Position numbers and translations under genes: made by a program
Origin: Lumnitzera littorea
Taxonomy: Eukaryota; Streptophyta; Magnoliopsida; Myrtales; Combretaceae
Direction of reading: 5' to 3'
DNA length: 64,000 nucleotides
Assembly: GCA_024138015.1 (NCBI GenBank)
Contig: JAMXBB010000001.1
Location: forward strand, 136,547,188-136,611,187
Notes under the pieces: generated by a model
Databases searched by the model: none
What the model was told of the DNA's origin: nothing
Seen by the model: only the letters and a program-made list of their open reading frames with translations
Shown: positions 1-11,799 of the stretch, piece after piece
Numbering within the stretch: the stretch's first letter is position 1
How the letters are laid out: every line of letters starts with the position of its first letter

Positions 1-2647
1 GAAGGGTCAATACTCTCTCATTGTAAACACTCGTATGTTCTTTTTTCATGTTCCTTTGATCTTGGTGCATCTAGTAACTTAAGAATTGGAGTGACTACGT
101 TGGAATAAACTTTGGCACTCATAAAAACTTTTGTTATTGCCTTATGGAGGTCCCTCACTACTATATGAGAATCTACTATCAACATTGGCATTGTTTTTTT
201 AGCAAAAAACATAATCCTACAACCACTATGGCAGGAAAGTCACATAATACCTGCTTAGAATTCGATGAAAGCACCACTAGAAATGAGTAAGTGCTTAATC
301 CCTAGACTGGAAGCACCTTTACCTTCTTACCTCCACCATAGCCACAAGTGAGGTTACGAGGAGAAGAAGATCAATTCATGTCCTTAGAGCGGATTGTAAA
401 TGCCCTTCAAGAGGACTCCATAGTAGTAGAATGACCCATTACCAATGAAGCATGACAATCATATTTCTACTCTCGATCTACCACCTATCACTCGGAATTG
501 TCTACCACTTGTTACTTAGGACTAACCTTCCTGATGTTTAAATGGTACTACCATTTGCTTCATAAAGTTAAGCTATTGCTAGGAACAACCTACTTAAGAC
601 ATCTGAAGCTCAGTTACATCATTCGCTTACTGACAAGAATGTTGACAAGCTTGAAGAGCACATCAAGCTGCTCTTTGAGCTTAAGAAATCGAAGAAGAAT
701 GGCACTCCAAAAATCTTTTCATTAGATTGTATGACTATCATAAAGGAGACCTAGAGAATCACATACTATATGAGAGAAAAATGGGAGGCATTAATCTTGG
801 TAAAACCATTTAGAATTAATTAATTTGATTTTGACATAGAATTGACTGAAAGATTATAAAATTGCTTTGAATAAGTTAATTAGATGGGGTTAAGTTAGAA
901 TTGATTGGAAAGTGGAGATGCTCATAAAGTCGGAAAATTAATTGAATAGAGTAAGAATAGGATAAGGGAAAATTAGACAAAAGCCCATTCATGCTTAGCC
1001 TTTACAAGTGGTGAATTCACATGCATAGGGGTTGATTGATTTTATTGAAGTGTTGTAATCAATTAAGAAAGCTTATCTCTTTAAGGCCATGCTTAAGCTC
1101 ATTTGAGGAGTGTGGTATGTGTGGATATGATGTGACATCATGTTTGGAATATAGATTTTCTTAATTTACATTCTCTCAGTTTCTCTTAATTTACCCCCTT
1201 TAAAATATTGTTATGCAATTAACGGTCGACATTATAACAAAGAAAATAACATCATGCTACCATCATAGAATATTTCAAAAATTTAGAAAATCTTAACCAT
1301 TCATTTGTTAATTGAGGGAAATTAAGAGAAAAAAAATTAAAAGAATCCATTCATCATATTTGGTGGAGAATGATTAAGAGTGCATGTCATTGATTGCAAA
1401 TGAGAGCCAATTATTTGTATGATCCAAAGGCTTACAATTAGTTATCCATTTTGTGAGCCAATACTGATTTATGTAAGTGCAATCCTAAGGTGAGACATGA
1501 CCTTTGACAAGATATCTTAGACCATAACAAATCTTGACCTTCCATCCATATACATATGTAGCGACATTATGGTCAAGATGCCTAAGTCTTTTACTTTTAA
1601 TTTCACTTGCTTATTTATTTCTCATTCCCATTCTTCAAGAGTTTTCTCAAGTGTAGTATATTAGGTTAGTCATTCCTACCTTAGTAGTATCCAATCACTA
1701 AATCCTTTAACAATTAATACATGAGATTCTCGAGGAACTCTATTTTGAGTTCTCATTTTTGTTCCAAATTAAGTTTAATCAAATTAATGATTGTAGTTTG
1801 ATTGTAAGTGGGTGAGACTTTGTTTACTTCTTGGTGGCATTAAGAAGAATAGTAGTTTAGTAGTTCATTAGTGCTGGCCGAGACGTGTGGTGTTAGTATT
1901 GTATCCATTCTCAAGCTCTAAAAATTTATGTCTTGTTAATTACATAATATATGTAATTAAGATTGGTGATGATCTCTATTGTTATCTCATTAACTAGTTT
2001 ATGGCTTATGATAATGTTGGTGATCATGTTTGCACAATAAATATGGTATTGAAGTATATTTGATATACTATTCATACTATTAGATGAATATGGGATGTAT
2101 TTTCGTATAGAAGATCATTTTCATATCTAAAATCTTTAAGAATCTATACCTCTACAATACTTAAAGATTAGACAGTTCTGTAGCGCACATACAACACAAT
2201 TAAAGTAGTTAATGCCTTGACATGCAAAATTCAAGTAACAATGACAACTATAGTCTTTAATACCATAAGTATATGATGATAATGTATATGTTGGATAATG
2301 TAAAAGGTACTATTTGAAGTTGACTGAAATATTCAATTTATTATCTAAACTTTAAAACTAACAAATGTGGTACCCAAGTGGAAGTTTCATTGTCAATATT
2401 GCCACCTATGCTTACTACAGCCTAATTGATGCTCGATGCATTACCTTAACTTTATTAGATATTTCAAAAGATACCACCATAAGCTCAATGTTAAAGCCAC
2501 TTGGTAGTGTCCTCAATAAATCAAAAAGCTTGTGCCTTCATTTTTGTATTTGATAGTTAAAGGGGTGAAGATGAGCCCCTTTTGAAACCTTTTCGCAAAT
2601 AAATTACATTTAATGTAAGATGAAATCCTAGATTATAACAAATTTGA
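1..2647. other. Gene-poor AT-rich stretch
   Basis: No gene, RNA or intact transposon could be recognised here. Reading frames are short and do not resemble known domains. The only coding-like scrap is listed separately (572-753). A TE origin is possible, but no LTR pair, PBS or TIR was found to support one. Confidence 0.5.
572..753 (+). pseudogene. Unrecognised coding-like fragment, lysine-rich and coiled-coil-like
   Basis: This is an open frame of about 60 codons with no ATG at its start, ending in TAG at 751-753. It is rich in K, L and E and contains DKNVDKLEEHIKLLFELKK, which looks helical. Gag linkers and gene fragments can look like this. No family is recognised, there is no partner exon, and chance openness cannot be excluded. 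Confidence 0.2.
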
Positions 2648-2880
2648 CTTTTAGCTACTACCATAATTGGTAGTCAAAAGGCAAAAATTGGTAGTCACAA
2701 GTATTAGTTAGCAATTTTCAATTAGTAACGATTGATAAGTTGTTAAAAGGTATAATTGTTACCAATCTTATTTGGTAGCAAATAATGGCATCTCATAGCT
2801 AAATATAGTGCTATCAACAATCAAATAAGATTTGTTAGTGAACAACCATGCCTTTTGCTACCAAATTTGGTAGCTAAAAG
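2648..2880. mobile_element. Small foldback / MITE-like element
   Basis: The two ends are imperfect inverted copies of about 30 bp. The left end reads cttttagctact and continues through a 'ggtagtcaaaaggc' segment. The right end reads gccttttgctacc and continues to 'ggtagctaaaag'. The interior is non-coding and repeats the words 'ggtag' and 'ctacca' in both orientations. At 233 bp this fits a MITE. No convincing target-site duplication was found, so the superfamily is not assigned. Confidence 0.5.
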
Positions 2881-4895
2881 CATTGTAGAATGGTAGTAAA
2901 TAATATATATACATATAGCTATCAGATATGTGTTGCTTGATAAATATACATAATAATTATCTACCATTATCTCTTTTGGTTGAGAAAATTGACTATTATA
3001 TTCTTGTCAACATGTTTATATTATTATCACCTACTTTGTTTACAAAATACTTGCTATAATATAGTATTTAATATTTATACAAATTTTCTGTTTGTACCTT
3101 TTTAATAAACAAAATTCAAAACAAAGTAAAATCGAATAGTTCATAACATTATCAATAATAACATAAAATGAATATGTATGGTCAATCTCCAATAATTGAA
3201 CAATAAACAAATTTTAACCTAAATACTGACTACTAATTTCCAAGAAAATGATAAAGTCTCCTACTAGCACTTATTCCAAATCATATAGCTCTGTAATTGA
3301 AAATCAATCAATACACTAAAAGTGAGGAATTTGAATGTTTACATTTGAAATAGATAATACATAAATATCAATTACACTAAATTAATTATATAAATATCAA
3401 GATAAAATCACATGTAATAAATGCAATTTTGATTTTATATTAATATCGTATGTAATAAATATGACTTAAGCCTACACAAAATAAAAGTACTTTCTCTAAG
3501 TTTTAAACCCACAACTTGATCAATCAGCCTCAACAACTAAAACATCACATTATCTCTATCATGTATTCAATACAACTAATAAATAAGATTAATTAAATTG
3601 TATCTATTAAATACGATTTAGTGATGGAATCCAATTTATTAAATGGTTTCTTATAAATGTCATATCTTTATAAATTATGATGTTAATGTGATTTACCATT
3701 AGTATTTATGTAATTAATTTCATATAATTCATATTTATGTTTTTTTTTTAGAATCGATAAAAATATATTACATCCCACTAAAAATCTCTATCTATGTTTT
3801 TCAATTTCTATTGTTTCCAGAGTTTCCCAAAAATGGAGGAGGTTATACTGTTAGTGAATGATTATAAAAAGAACCGTTATGAGCTGGTGCTAGGTGAAAA
3901 TAATGGGATTATGAAAATGGGCATCATTGGCAAACTTGGTTGTACGAAGTACCTGGATTTGTGCAAAAAAGAAATGAGGGATTGTAGTCTCTTGCTAAGA
4001 AGCAGAGCTAGAATGTGAAAATGTGGCTAATCTGCACTTGTTAAAATTAAGTTTTGGTATTAATTTTAGTTATTAGTAATAAAGTTTAAACTTTGAAACA
4101 AAATTTTGCAAAAAGATGGAATTTAAACAACAATTTATAGCAAGTTCAAAGATAAAATGTGATTTTTTTTTTTTTTCATTTGAAAGCAACCGGATTTGCA
4201 TTTGATGTTTTTTAGCATATTTATTAGAGTTAAGATTAAGATTAGGTAAAAGGAGGTGAAAGGGGAGGAGGAGGCGGAGAAAAAAGAGGGAAATATATCT
4301 TTTAAAGAGTTACTGCATTTCGGGGGAAAAAAAAAAAAAACAAAGAGCTATTGATGTCTAAGAAATTTTTTAATCTACTATTTGGTTTGCATAATGATTA
4401 AAATTATTAGATAAAAGGGCATTGAAATACTGAATAAAAGGTAAAAATTTTATATTAAACTTTTTTGTAACTTATATTATAAATACTTAATTTCATTAAT
4501 TTAAAAAAAATTTAATCATAAAAATTTATATATAATATTATATAAATCGCAGATGATATAATAAGATTATACTTTTGTTAAACTATGCCGGTCCAGTTTT
4601 GCTTATAAACAAACCTAAACGTTTAAGTTAAACCATCATTTTCCGCTTTATTCTTATGTGTAGTCGTCCAATCCACCGTAGTATAATTTAGTTGAATGGT
4701 GCATTCCCCCTTTTCACACGGAGGAACAAACATACGGAATGCACAAGAAGAGTGGTCCCCACTTTTATCCCACACAGTCTCCCATTACTATAATTATCAA
4801 TGTATCAATCTACCACTAAAAGAAGGGGAAGAAAAAGAAAAAGGCTAGAAAAGAAACAAAGAAAGAAAATTCCACTCTCTAAGCTAAAAATAACC
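2881..4895. other. Intergenic stretch upstream of the D14-type gene
   Basis: AT-rich DNA with short poly-A and poly-T runs (near 4160 and 4327). No recognisable gene or element. The 74-codon frame at 3794-4018 resembles nothing known and is not called. The proximal part, from about 4700, probably contains promoter sequence, but no specific response element could be assigned. Confidence 0.45.
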
Positions 4896-4898
4896 TCG

Positions 4899-4912
4899 AC
4901 ATATATTATATT
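4899..4912 (+). promoter_or_regulatory. Possible TATA box of the D14-type gene
   Basis: A TATA-like run (atatattatatta) lies about 185 bp upstream of the chosen start codon at 5086. If used, transcription would begin near 4930-4945 and leave a roughly 140-nt leader that also contains the upstream in-frame ATG at 4954. TATA-like words are common in DNA this AT-rich, so this is weak evidence. Confidence 0.25.
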
Positions 4913-5085
4913 ACATATTCCTATCCCTTTCTTTCCAACAAAACTATTCCATATTGTCCTCAACCACAAAACCCTACATTGAAAACACCAACTTTATTTC
5001 CACATTAAAAAACACACATAACCCAAACACATATTCATTTTTACTTCTTGTTAAACCTAGGCCACTCACACACATACACACACTT

Positions 5086-6001
5086 ATGAACAACAACCCC
5101 ATGTTGACCGCACTCAACGTTCGTGTCCTTGGTGCTGGGCAGAGGTTTTTGGTCTTAGCTCATGGATTTGGCACTGACCAAAGCGCATGGCAACGCATTC
5201 TTCCCTTCTTTCTCCCTCACTACCGTGTCATTCTCTATGACCTAGTTTGTGCTGGCAGTGTCAACCCGGAATTCTTCGATTTCAACAGGTACGCCTCTCT
5301 TGATGCTTACGTTGACGACTTGCTTTTCATCCTCGACTCCCTTGGGGTCGACCGATGCGCTTATGTCGGCCACTCGGTCTCGTCGATGATTGGGATTCTC
5401 GCTTCCATTCGCCGCCCTCATCTCTTCACCAAACTTGTCCTCGTTGGGGCTTCTCCACGGTATAGATCACCCCGAATCGAATGGAACCGAAATATATCGC
5501 TTTCGATATTTTTCATGTTTGCATACACTTTCGAACTGATAATGTGAAACTCATTATTTCCGTGGCAGATTTTTGAATGATGAGACTTATAAATGTGGAT
5601 TCGAACAAGAGGTGATCGACCAAGTTTACAAAGCAATGGCATCCAATTACGAAGCATGGGTCAATGGCTATGCACCATTAGCAGTTGGAGCCGATGTTCC
5701 GAGTGCGGTTCGTGAGTTCAGCCGGACGTTGTTCAACATGAGACCAGACATTTCGTTATTTGTATTACGAACGGTGTTTAGTAGTGATTTGAGGGGTGTT
5801 CTTGGACTTGTTAGAGTACCATGTTGCATAGTTCAGACGGCTAGGGATTTGTCCGTTCCGGCATCGGCGGCGACTTATCTGACGACCCATTTGGGTGGTC
5901 GGAGCACCATCGAAGTGTTGAACACCGAGGGTCATTTGCCACATTTGACTGCACCCATCCAGCTTGCTCGCGCGCTGCAACGGACCCTTTCTGATGGGTG
6001 A
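5086..6001 (+). CDS. D14: Strigolactone receptor D14-type alpha/beta hydrolase (two exons)
   Basis: Exon 1 is 5086-5459, intron 5460-5568 (109 bp, GT-AG) and exon 2 5569-6001. The spliced product is 268 residues, the usual length for eudicot D14. The catalytic triad reads Ser97 (in GHSVS), Asp218 (in TARD) and His247 (in EGHLPH), the same numbering as Arabidopsis D14. The intron splits the Arg codon before FLND, the position known in D14 and KAI2 genes. The oxyanion-side motif HGFGTDQSAWQ and pocket residues Phe28, Phe126, Phe136, Val144, Trp155, Tyr159, Phe175 and Ser220 are visible. Family role: binds and slowly hydrolyses strigolactones, then recruits the F-box protein MAX2/D3 and SMXL/D53 repressors to control shoot branching. 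It acts in nucleus and cytosol. D14 is preferred over KAI2 because of QSAWQRILP, FNMRPD and the C-terminal GHLPHL region. Position 191 is Leu, where Ser or Cys is usual. An upstream in-frame ATG at 4954 would add 44 residues; 5086 was chosen because it matches the family N-terminus. No frameshift or internal stop. Confidence 0.95.
5460..5568 (+). other. Intron of the D14-type gene
   Basis: The 109-bp intron starts gtatag and ends tggcag. Removing it joins CG to A to make an Arg codon and continues directly into FLNDE, as expected for this family. Read through, the frame stops at TGA 5545-5547. A retained-intron transcript would therefore encode a protein truncated before the lid domain, lacking Asp218 and His247. 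Confidence 0.9.
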
Positions 6002-6052
6002 TGAGGACATGTATATTGTATGTGCGAGAAAAACGTGTATGTGGTTCATATA

Positions 6053-6058
6053 AATAAA
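6053..6058 (+). terminator. Probable polyadenylation signal of the D14-type gene
   Basis: AATAAA lies about 50 bp after the stop codon, followed by A-rich sequence. This is the usual arrangement for a plant near-upstream element, but A-rich words are frequent here. Confidence 0.4.
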
Positions 6059-6202
6059 AAAAAAAAAGAAAAAAAAATTGTATTTAATAATTGATTTCAT
6101 GTTTCCTTTTACATTTGAGATAAACTTTACATTGACGCGAAAGGAGGGTCCGGGACCATAATGCATAGGAGAGACACTTGTTTAGTTGACATAATCTAGG
6201 AA

Positions 6203-6203
<1 letters not shown>

Positions 6204-6243
<40 letters not shown>

Positions 6244-6256
6244 TATATGTATATAT
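6204..6256. repeat. (AT)n microsatellite grading into an (AC)/(AT) mixed tract
   Basis: About a dozen AT units are followed by mixed acac and atgt words. It lies about 200 bp downstream of the D14-type gene, so it is a potential length-polymorphic marker for that locus. Confidence 0.8.
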
Positions 6257-6259
6257 GTA

Positions 6260-9086
6260 ATTTAGATTTTCTTTTTCTTTTTTTTTTTAATTTTGTTTTT
6301 AATATGAAGGAAGGTGATTTAAATATTTACCGCTCTTAGTGGTAATATCAATTAATTTATAAGACTCCTACTATATATAATTTTAGCTTATTATCTCATA
6401 GTATACAGTAAAATCAGTTTATTAAAATAGATGGATCTCATGAATAAATACAGTGAAGACACTTGTTCAACGGGAAAAAATAAACTTTTTCATATTCTTT
6501 AAGTTCCATTACACATAATTAAAGAAAAAAAAAATTCTATGGAAAATGTGAAAACCCTTTTCTTTGAACCTCTAAGAAAAGTACTCATTGCTGTCTACTT
6601 CGAAAAGTTTAAATTTGTATCAATAGAATCGTATTGTTTTCATTTTGGTTAAGAAAATCCTTTTGTTTATGAAATATATGTTCAAAATGAGGGGGGACAT
6701 TTTCGCTAAATAATTTTCAAATGGACTTAAAACGGACAAACTCGACCCCAATACAAGGGTTATGCGACCCTCCGTGACAAAAACTCGAACCCAATGCAGT
6801 GGTCTTGCAACCTTCCATGCTCATAAGATTGAAAATTAAAACATCAAGTGTTGAAAAATAATTAACTTATAAAAAGGGACGACACATCAATCCAACTGTA
6901 TATTGCAAAGTGATATCTACAACTAAATCTTTCCATGTGTGTGGTCCAGAGAGCTGCTAGATTTATGAAAATAGGTAATATCTATTATGCCTCTATAATA
7001 ATATCTTTTTGTTTCTAATAATCAAGTACATCGATGGTAAAACCTTTTTTTTTTTTTTTTAAGCTATATTACAATTTCATGGAGAGATAATTCGAACATG
7101 ATCATCCAATAAAATATCTATAACGTAGATCTTTCCTACACCATGAACTTATAACCCCACCCCTTCAATGAAACCTATTTGAGTCGACGTAATATGATTG
7201 ATGTGGCCATTATTGAAATAGATCACAGTATTCTTATAAGTTGGAGTTTAGGCACATGTACTACGTGTCGGAAATTTGAAGATTGACTAATAATATGTGG
7301 ACAATAGGACATGGATATGGATAATTTGAGTACATGTAATCTCGACATGATGCCCCGTGAATAGGGTTCTCTATCGTCCCAGCTAGCTAGTGCTCTACTT
7401 CGGTCTCATTTTCATCAATGGTATGTCCTTACCACTACATTTATGGTAAAAGTCGTCCATTCTTGTTGTCCTTTGCATGACACCGGCCAAGGAATTGATT
7501 AATTGCAACATATTTCAAAATAGATTTTTCTCAAGGATACTCCCTTTAATGTTGCCATTCAAATTAAAATTGAAACACCTAAAAAATATGTAAAATTAAG
7601 ATCAGATCAGCAAAAGTCATTCATTTTCTTATGACAAGGACTCAACAAAGTTCTTTTTCCTCTTTACAACTTTTAAACAAAAAGATAGAGAAATCATTTC
7701 TTTTCCTCTCTATGCTACTCCATGTCCTAGGAGTCCCTAAAGGCATGGTTTTCAAGAGAAATCAAACTAAGGAAACATTCATTTTCCTTTTTTCTCTTAT
7801 CATTGAGCTTATATCCAAATGTGTTCGGTCATATAGGGAAATTATCGATTTTAAAGGGTTGATCATGAATTCAGGTTATTTTTTTTATGAATTTTTTCGA
7901 AGTCAAAGCAATGAACCATGGACATATTAGAGTATTTTAAGATTTAGGGACTCAATTGGTCAAATATCCTTTATTATAGGAAAATTTTGATGGTTGATTG
8001 TAGGGATGCGATCAATTACCCATCTAACCAGGGCACCAATCAACCCCCCTCTCTTTGACATCCCTTCCACTTAAGGCACTCATTAGTCAATTGATCCTTT
8101 CGTAGCAACTTTTAAAATCCTCCAATTTACTAAAAGCAACAAGGGTTAACAAAGGGGCTAAGTTATTTTTAAACTAATGATCTTCATTTTATAATATGTT
8201 CTTAAGTGTTCGTTCTTAGTCATGGTAAAGAAGTCACTTTAAGCATTACCTAGATAATTCGAGTATTGCCTTATTGCTTATATCTACTTGTAGAATTGGA
8301 CAAAATATTAAACCTAACTATCTCTAATCGCAATTGATGTGTTGTTTTTTCATTAAGAGCATGGTAAATATTTTGGATAGGTGATAAGGTATTAATATTC
8401 CTAAACTTGCAAACTAGATCTAGACACAATCGAACCTCAAGAGATGCTTAGGGTGGAAATCACTAAGCCAAAGTATGATTAAGGTATCAATATAAAGATA
8501 TAGGAAGAATTTAGCTACTAGATCACAAGAACAACGATGCTTATGGTCTTTTGGTATAAGAATGTTATAAAAAATGAAAGGGATATGGACGACTCTTTTA
8601 ATGGATATTATGCACTAAAGGATGATCAAACTATGCACTAACTACTCAATATAATGCACAAGCAATTTGCATAATTTGCACATAAATTAGCATCAGAATC
8701 AAACGCACTCAAAATGGAATTAGAATTGCTAATGGTCTTCTAATCAAAAGTAATAATATCAAAGTCATCTTCTCCTTTTGATAGTAATAAGCTTCTTTCT
8801 AAAGTGACATTACAAACGTTGAAACCTTTCAAGTATGCTTGCTCCTCTATCATCATTGATCCTTTTAGAATGCTCTCTACCAAATGATTTAACCCATTTT
8901 ATCTTAGTTAGATTCATCATCCCACCTTGTGCCTATGTACGATTTTGAACCTCATTCCTATCAAGGGATAATTCATGTTGACGAGTTTGGTTTGTATCTT
9001 ATTTATGTCAAATTCATACAAGTGTCAAAAGTACATAAGAGTGAATAAAGATCTTAGATCATAATATTATTGTACTCATTCATATA
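6260..9086. other. Gene-poor stretch between the D14-type gene and element 1
   Basis: No gene or intact element recognised. The 99-codon frame at 7631-7930 has composition typical of AT-rich non-coding DNA and no recognisable domain. Short A/T homopolymers occur, for example near 7045. The left 5-bp target duplication of element 1 ends the stretch at 9087-9091. Confidence 0.5.
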
Positions 9087-9091
9087 GTTAT

Positions 9092-10011
9092 TAATGTGGA
9101 TTGAGACCAAGAATAGATAAGATTGGTCGTAGGAATGAGTCTAAGCTTTTTGAAAGCTTGAAGAAGGTGATGGGATTGTGTGAAAACAGTAACAATAGAG
9201 TAAGCAAACCTATGAATAGCTTCAAGGATATAATGCACCAAGGAACTCTCAATGACTCATGGTACAACTTGATATAATACACGAGATAGTCCGATGAGGT
9301 TACTTACCATCTAATCTTGCTTAAGGATTAGAATAAGAGTGAAAATAGTAAATAAGCTAATGAAAGTAATGTTCACAAAAAAGTACATTTAGTATATTGA
9401 TGATAAGAGAATAAAAATCATTATGCAGCTACAGGTACATCGGGTATTTATACCCGAGAAACTAGGGCATACTACCTAAAATGAAAAAGACTAAAAGGGT
9501 AATGTCTAAAAGAAGTTTCGTACAAAGAGTAATAAAGGTACAAGTGATAATTCAAGTAAATTAATGATTAGCGCTGTAGATTCCTTCAAGTAGGTCTAAG
9601 ATATGTGGCAACAGCATATTGGGGATGCTTATAGTAGAAACAAACAAAATATTGTGGTCATGATGGAGGGTTGAGCAGGGGTACCGAGTAGACCTAGGTT
9701 CATCTGAGAAGGAGTAACTATAGATATGTGTTGGAGCTTTCGACTTCTCGGCACCAGTGTTGTTAATTAGGTGGTCGGCTCGGTTAAGGCTGAGCAAGGG
9801 TGTATAAGGGACTGGCTGTTAGCAAAGCATTCGACTAGTTGGCATACGACTTTTGAGCGATTTGTAGTTACTTTGCTCAACATAAGAAGTTGGTCGACAA
9901 CAACAATCAACTCGGCCTCAGTAGGAGTGGGTTAAAATAGAAGGATTCACTTAGTCCTTCTAAACCTCGGGCTCGGCTGTGGGCTAGAGGTCCAATGGCT
10001 TATTCCTATCA
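9092..10011 (-). repeat. 3' LTR of element 1
   Basis: 920 bp, similar along its length to 14860-15794. Shared landmarks include gaaggtgatgggattgtgtg and a final block ending ctcggctgtg...ttattcctatca. It is the 3' LTR because the element reads on the minus strand. Confidence 0.9.
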
Positions 10012-10340
10012 TTTCCTCCTGGTTGATTTAGGTTTTGGATCAAATATGGCTGGTCTTCATCCATTGCTCCTTTAGGGTGATAGGGACTAAGGTTGACAAT
10101 GTTGAAAGTGTCCAAGACCCCATACTCTTCAGGTAGTTCCAATCTGTAGGCATTGTCGTTGATCTTCTAGAGGATTTTGAAGGGGCACTCAGCTCGAGTA
10201 GATAGCTTATTCTTCTTCTTACTCGGGAACCTTTCCTTGCTTTTAAGTGTAGCCATACTAGGTCTTTAGGTTGAAATTGTATCGACTTCCTTCACTTGAC
10301 CTTTTTACGCATTTTCTTAGCAACTTAATCGATTTGCTAA
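10012..10340 (-). pseudogene. Element 1 integrase C-terminal region, broken
   Basis: Minus-strand frames contain PFKIL, then an in-frame stop, then KINDNAYRLEL. This is the GPF-type C-terminal module seen in plant Ty3/gypsy integrases. It matches the intact-looking equivalent of element 3 (about 49254-49640). No separate chromodomain is recognisable. Confidence 0.7.
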
Positions 10341-11250
10341 GTAACCCTGTCGTAGATATGTTGTAGGGATTGTACTTGGGTTCTCACGTCATGGTCCTCT
10401 TGCTCAGATACGGGTACAAGAGTATGATAAAGGGGCAGCTCGGAATTAAAACCATAAACAACTTCAAAGGAGCTCTGCTTAGTGGTGACATGTACTGTAC
10501 AATTGTAAACAAATTCTACTACAGGCAAAATAGACGTCCCAATCAGCCAAGTTGTTACCTACTGCAGCTCGGAGTAATGATCCCAAAGTACGATTGACTA
10601 CCTCTGTTTGGCCTTTAGTTTGGGGATAACAAGAAGTGTTGAATAGCAGTATAATCCCTACTCGATGCCATAAAGTCATCTAGAAATGGCTCAAGAACTT
10701 TGAATATCTTTCTGAGGCTATATTTCTCGGCACGCTATGTAACCAAACAATTTCTTATAAAAAGAGAGAAACAATAGCTGAAGCATTGTTAGTCTTAGAG
10801 TAGGGTACAAAGTATGCCATTTTACTAAATCTATCTACAAAAACCATTATAGAATCTTTGCCTTAAGTAGTTCTTGGTAATTTGAGGATAAAGTCGATGC
10901 TTAACTCAGTTCAGGATTTGGTCGGGACAGACAAAGGCATTGCTTTCCCTTACATAGCTTGGCATTTGGCTTTCTTATGAGTAGCACAGCCTTCAACAAT
11001 TCAGTGTATGTCTTACCTCATTCTTAGCTAAAAAAACTGTCCTCTCAACAGGTCATCTGTTCTTTTCTCTCCAAAATGTTTAGATTATTCTCTACCATAG
11101 GCTTCCCTGGTAAACAACTACTTTAACAAATAGGTTAGTACACATAACTTTCCACCTTGGAATAGATGACCATCCTCCATATGGTACTCATCTAAGGTCC
11201 TTCTATTGACGCAATGCCCAAGTATAGGTCCGAAATGTGGGTCCTTTAGA
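10341..11250 (-). pseudogene. Element 1 integrase (zinc-binding and core) remnant
   Basis: Core landmarks on the minus strand: DSIMVFVDRFSKMAYFVP, a SERYSKFLSHF segment where SDRD is usual, and PQTKGQTEVVNRTLG carrying the third catalytic acid. The second catalytic Asp is therefore replaced by Glu. In-frame stops occur at 10755-10757 (before EIV) and 10680-10682 (after SHF). Both are at codons that are also stops in elements 2 and 3. Confidence 0.8.
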
Positions 11251-11399
11251 TACTATTTTTTGATGCTCATAAACCTAAACAATTTGGTATGTAACTCGAT
11301 CAGGAAAACATGTCTTCTAGATAAAGCATCGGCAACAACGTTGCTTTTGCCTTGTTTATACTTTATTATAAAGTTGAATCCTTCCAAGAATTTAACTCA

Positions 11400-11777
11400 C
11401 CTCACTTCTTGCTTTGACAACTTGGTTTGACTTTTGAGGTACCTCAGAGACCCATGATTGGCATAGATGACAAACTCTTTCAGTAATAGATAGCACTGCT
11501 ACACTTAGAGTGCTTAAATACGGACCAAGAGTTATTTATCATATACAGAGTAGTTTAATTGAGGTCTTCAGAGCTTTTCGCTATAGTAGGCAATCGATTG
11601 GCCTTCTTGCATTAAGACAGCGCCTATACCAATGATTAACGTGTCACATTCCAATTTGAAAACCTTCTCAAAGTTGAGTAAAGCTAACACAGGTGCGGAA
11701 GTCAACCATGCCTTTACTTCGATAAAACTTCTTTCCTCTCTTTCTCCCCACTTAAATTCAACATTCTTTTTTGTCAA
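11400..11777 (-). pseudogene. Element 1 RNase H remnant
   Basis: An open stretch of 69 codons at 11568-11777 contains FKWGEREERSF, LECDTLIIGIGAVLMQEGQ and SIAYYSEKL. These are the start of the Ty3-type RNase H, with the first catalytic Asp (in ECD) retained. The rest is recognisable but interrupted. Confidence 0.8.
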
Positions 11778-11799
11778 TCAATAAGGGGTATGACAATGG

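Noticed and set aside
5418..5657. Minus-strand frame overlapping the D14-type gene
   Set aside because: Antisense shadow of a conserved coding sequence, and it spans the intron.
7631..7930. 99-codon frame as a host gene
   Set aside because: No recognisable motif, F/K/S-rich composition typical of AT-rich non-coding DNA, and no splice or promoter context.
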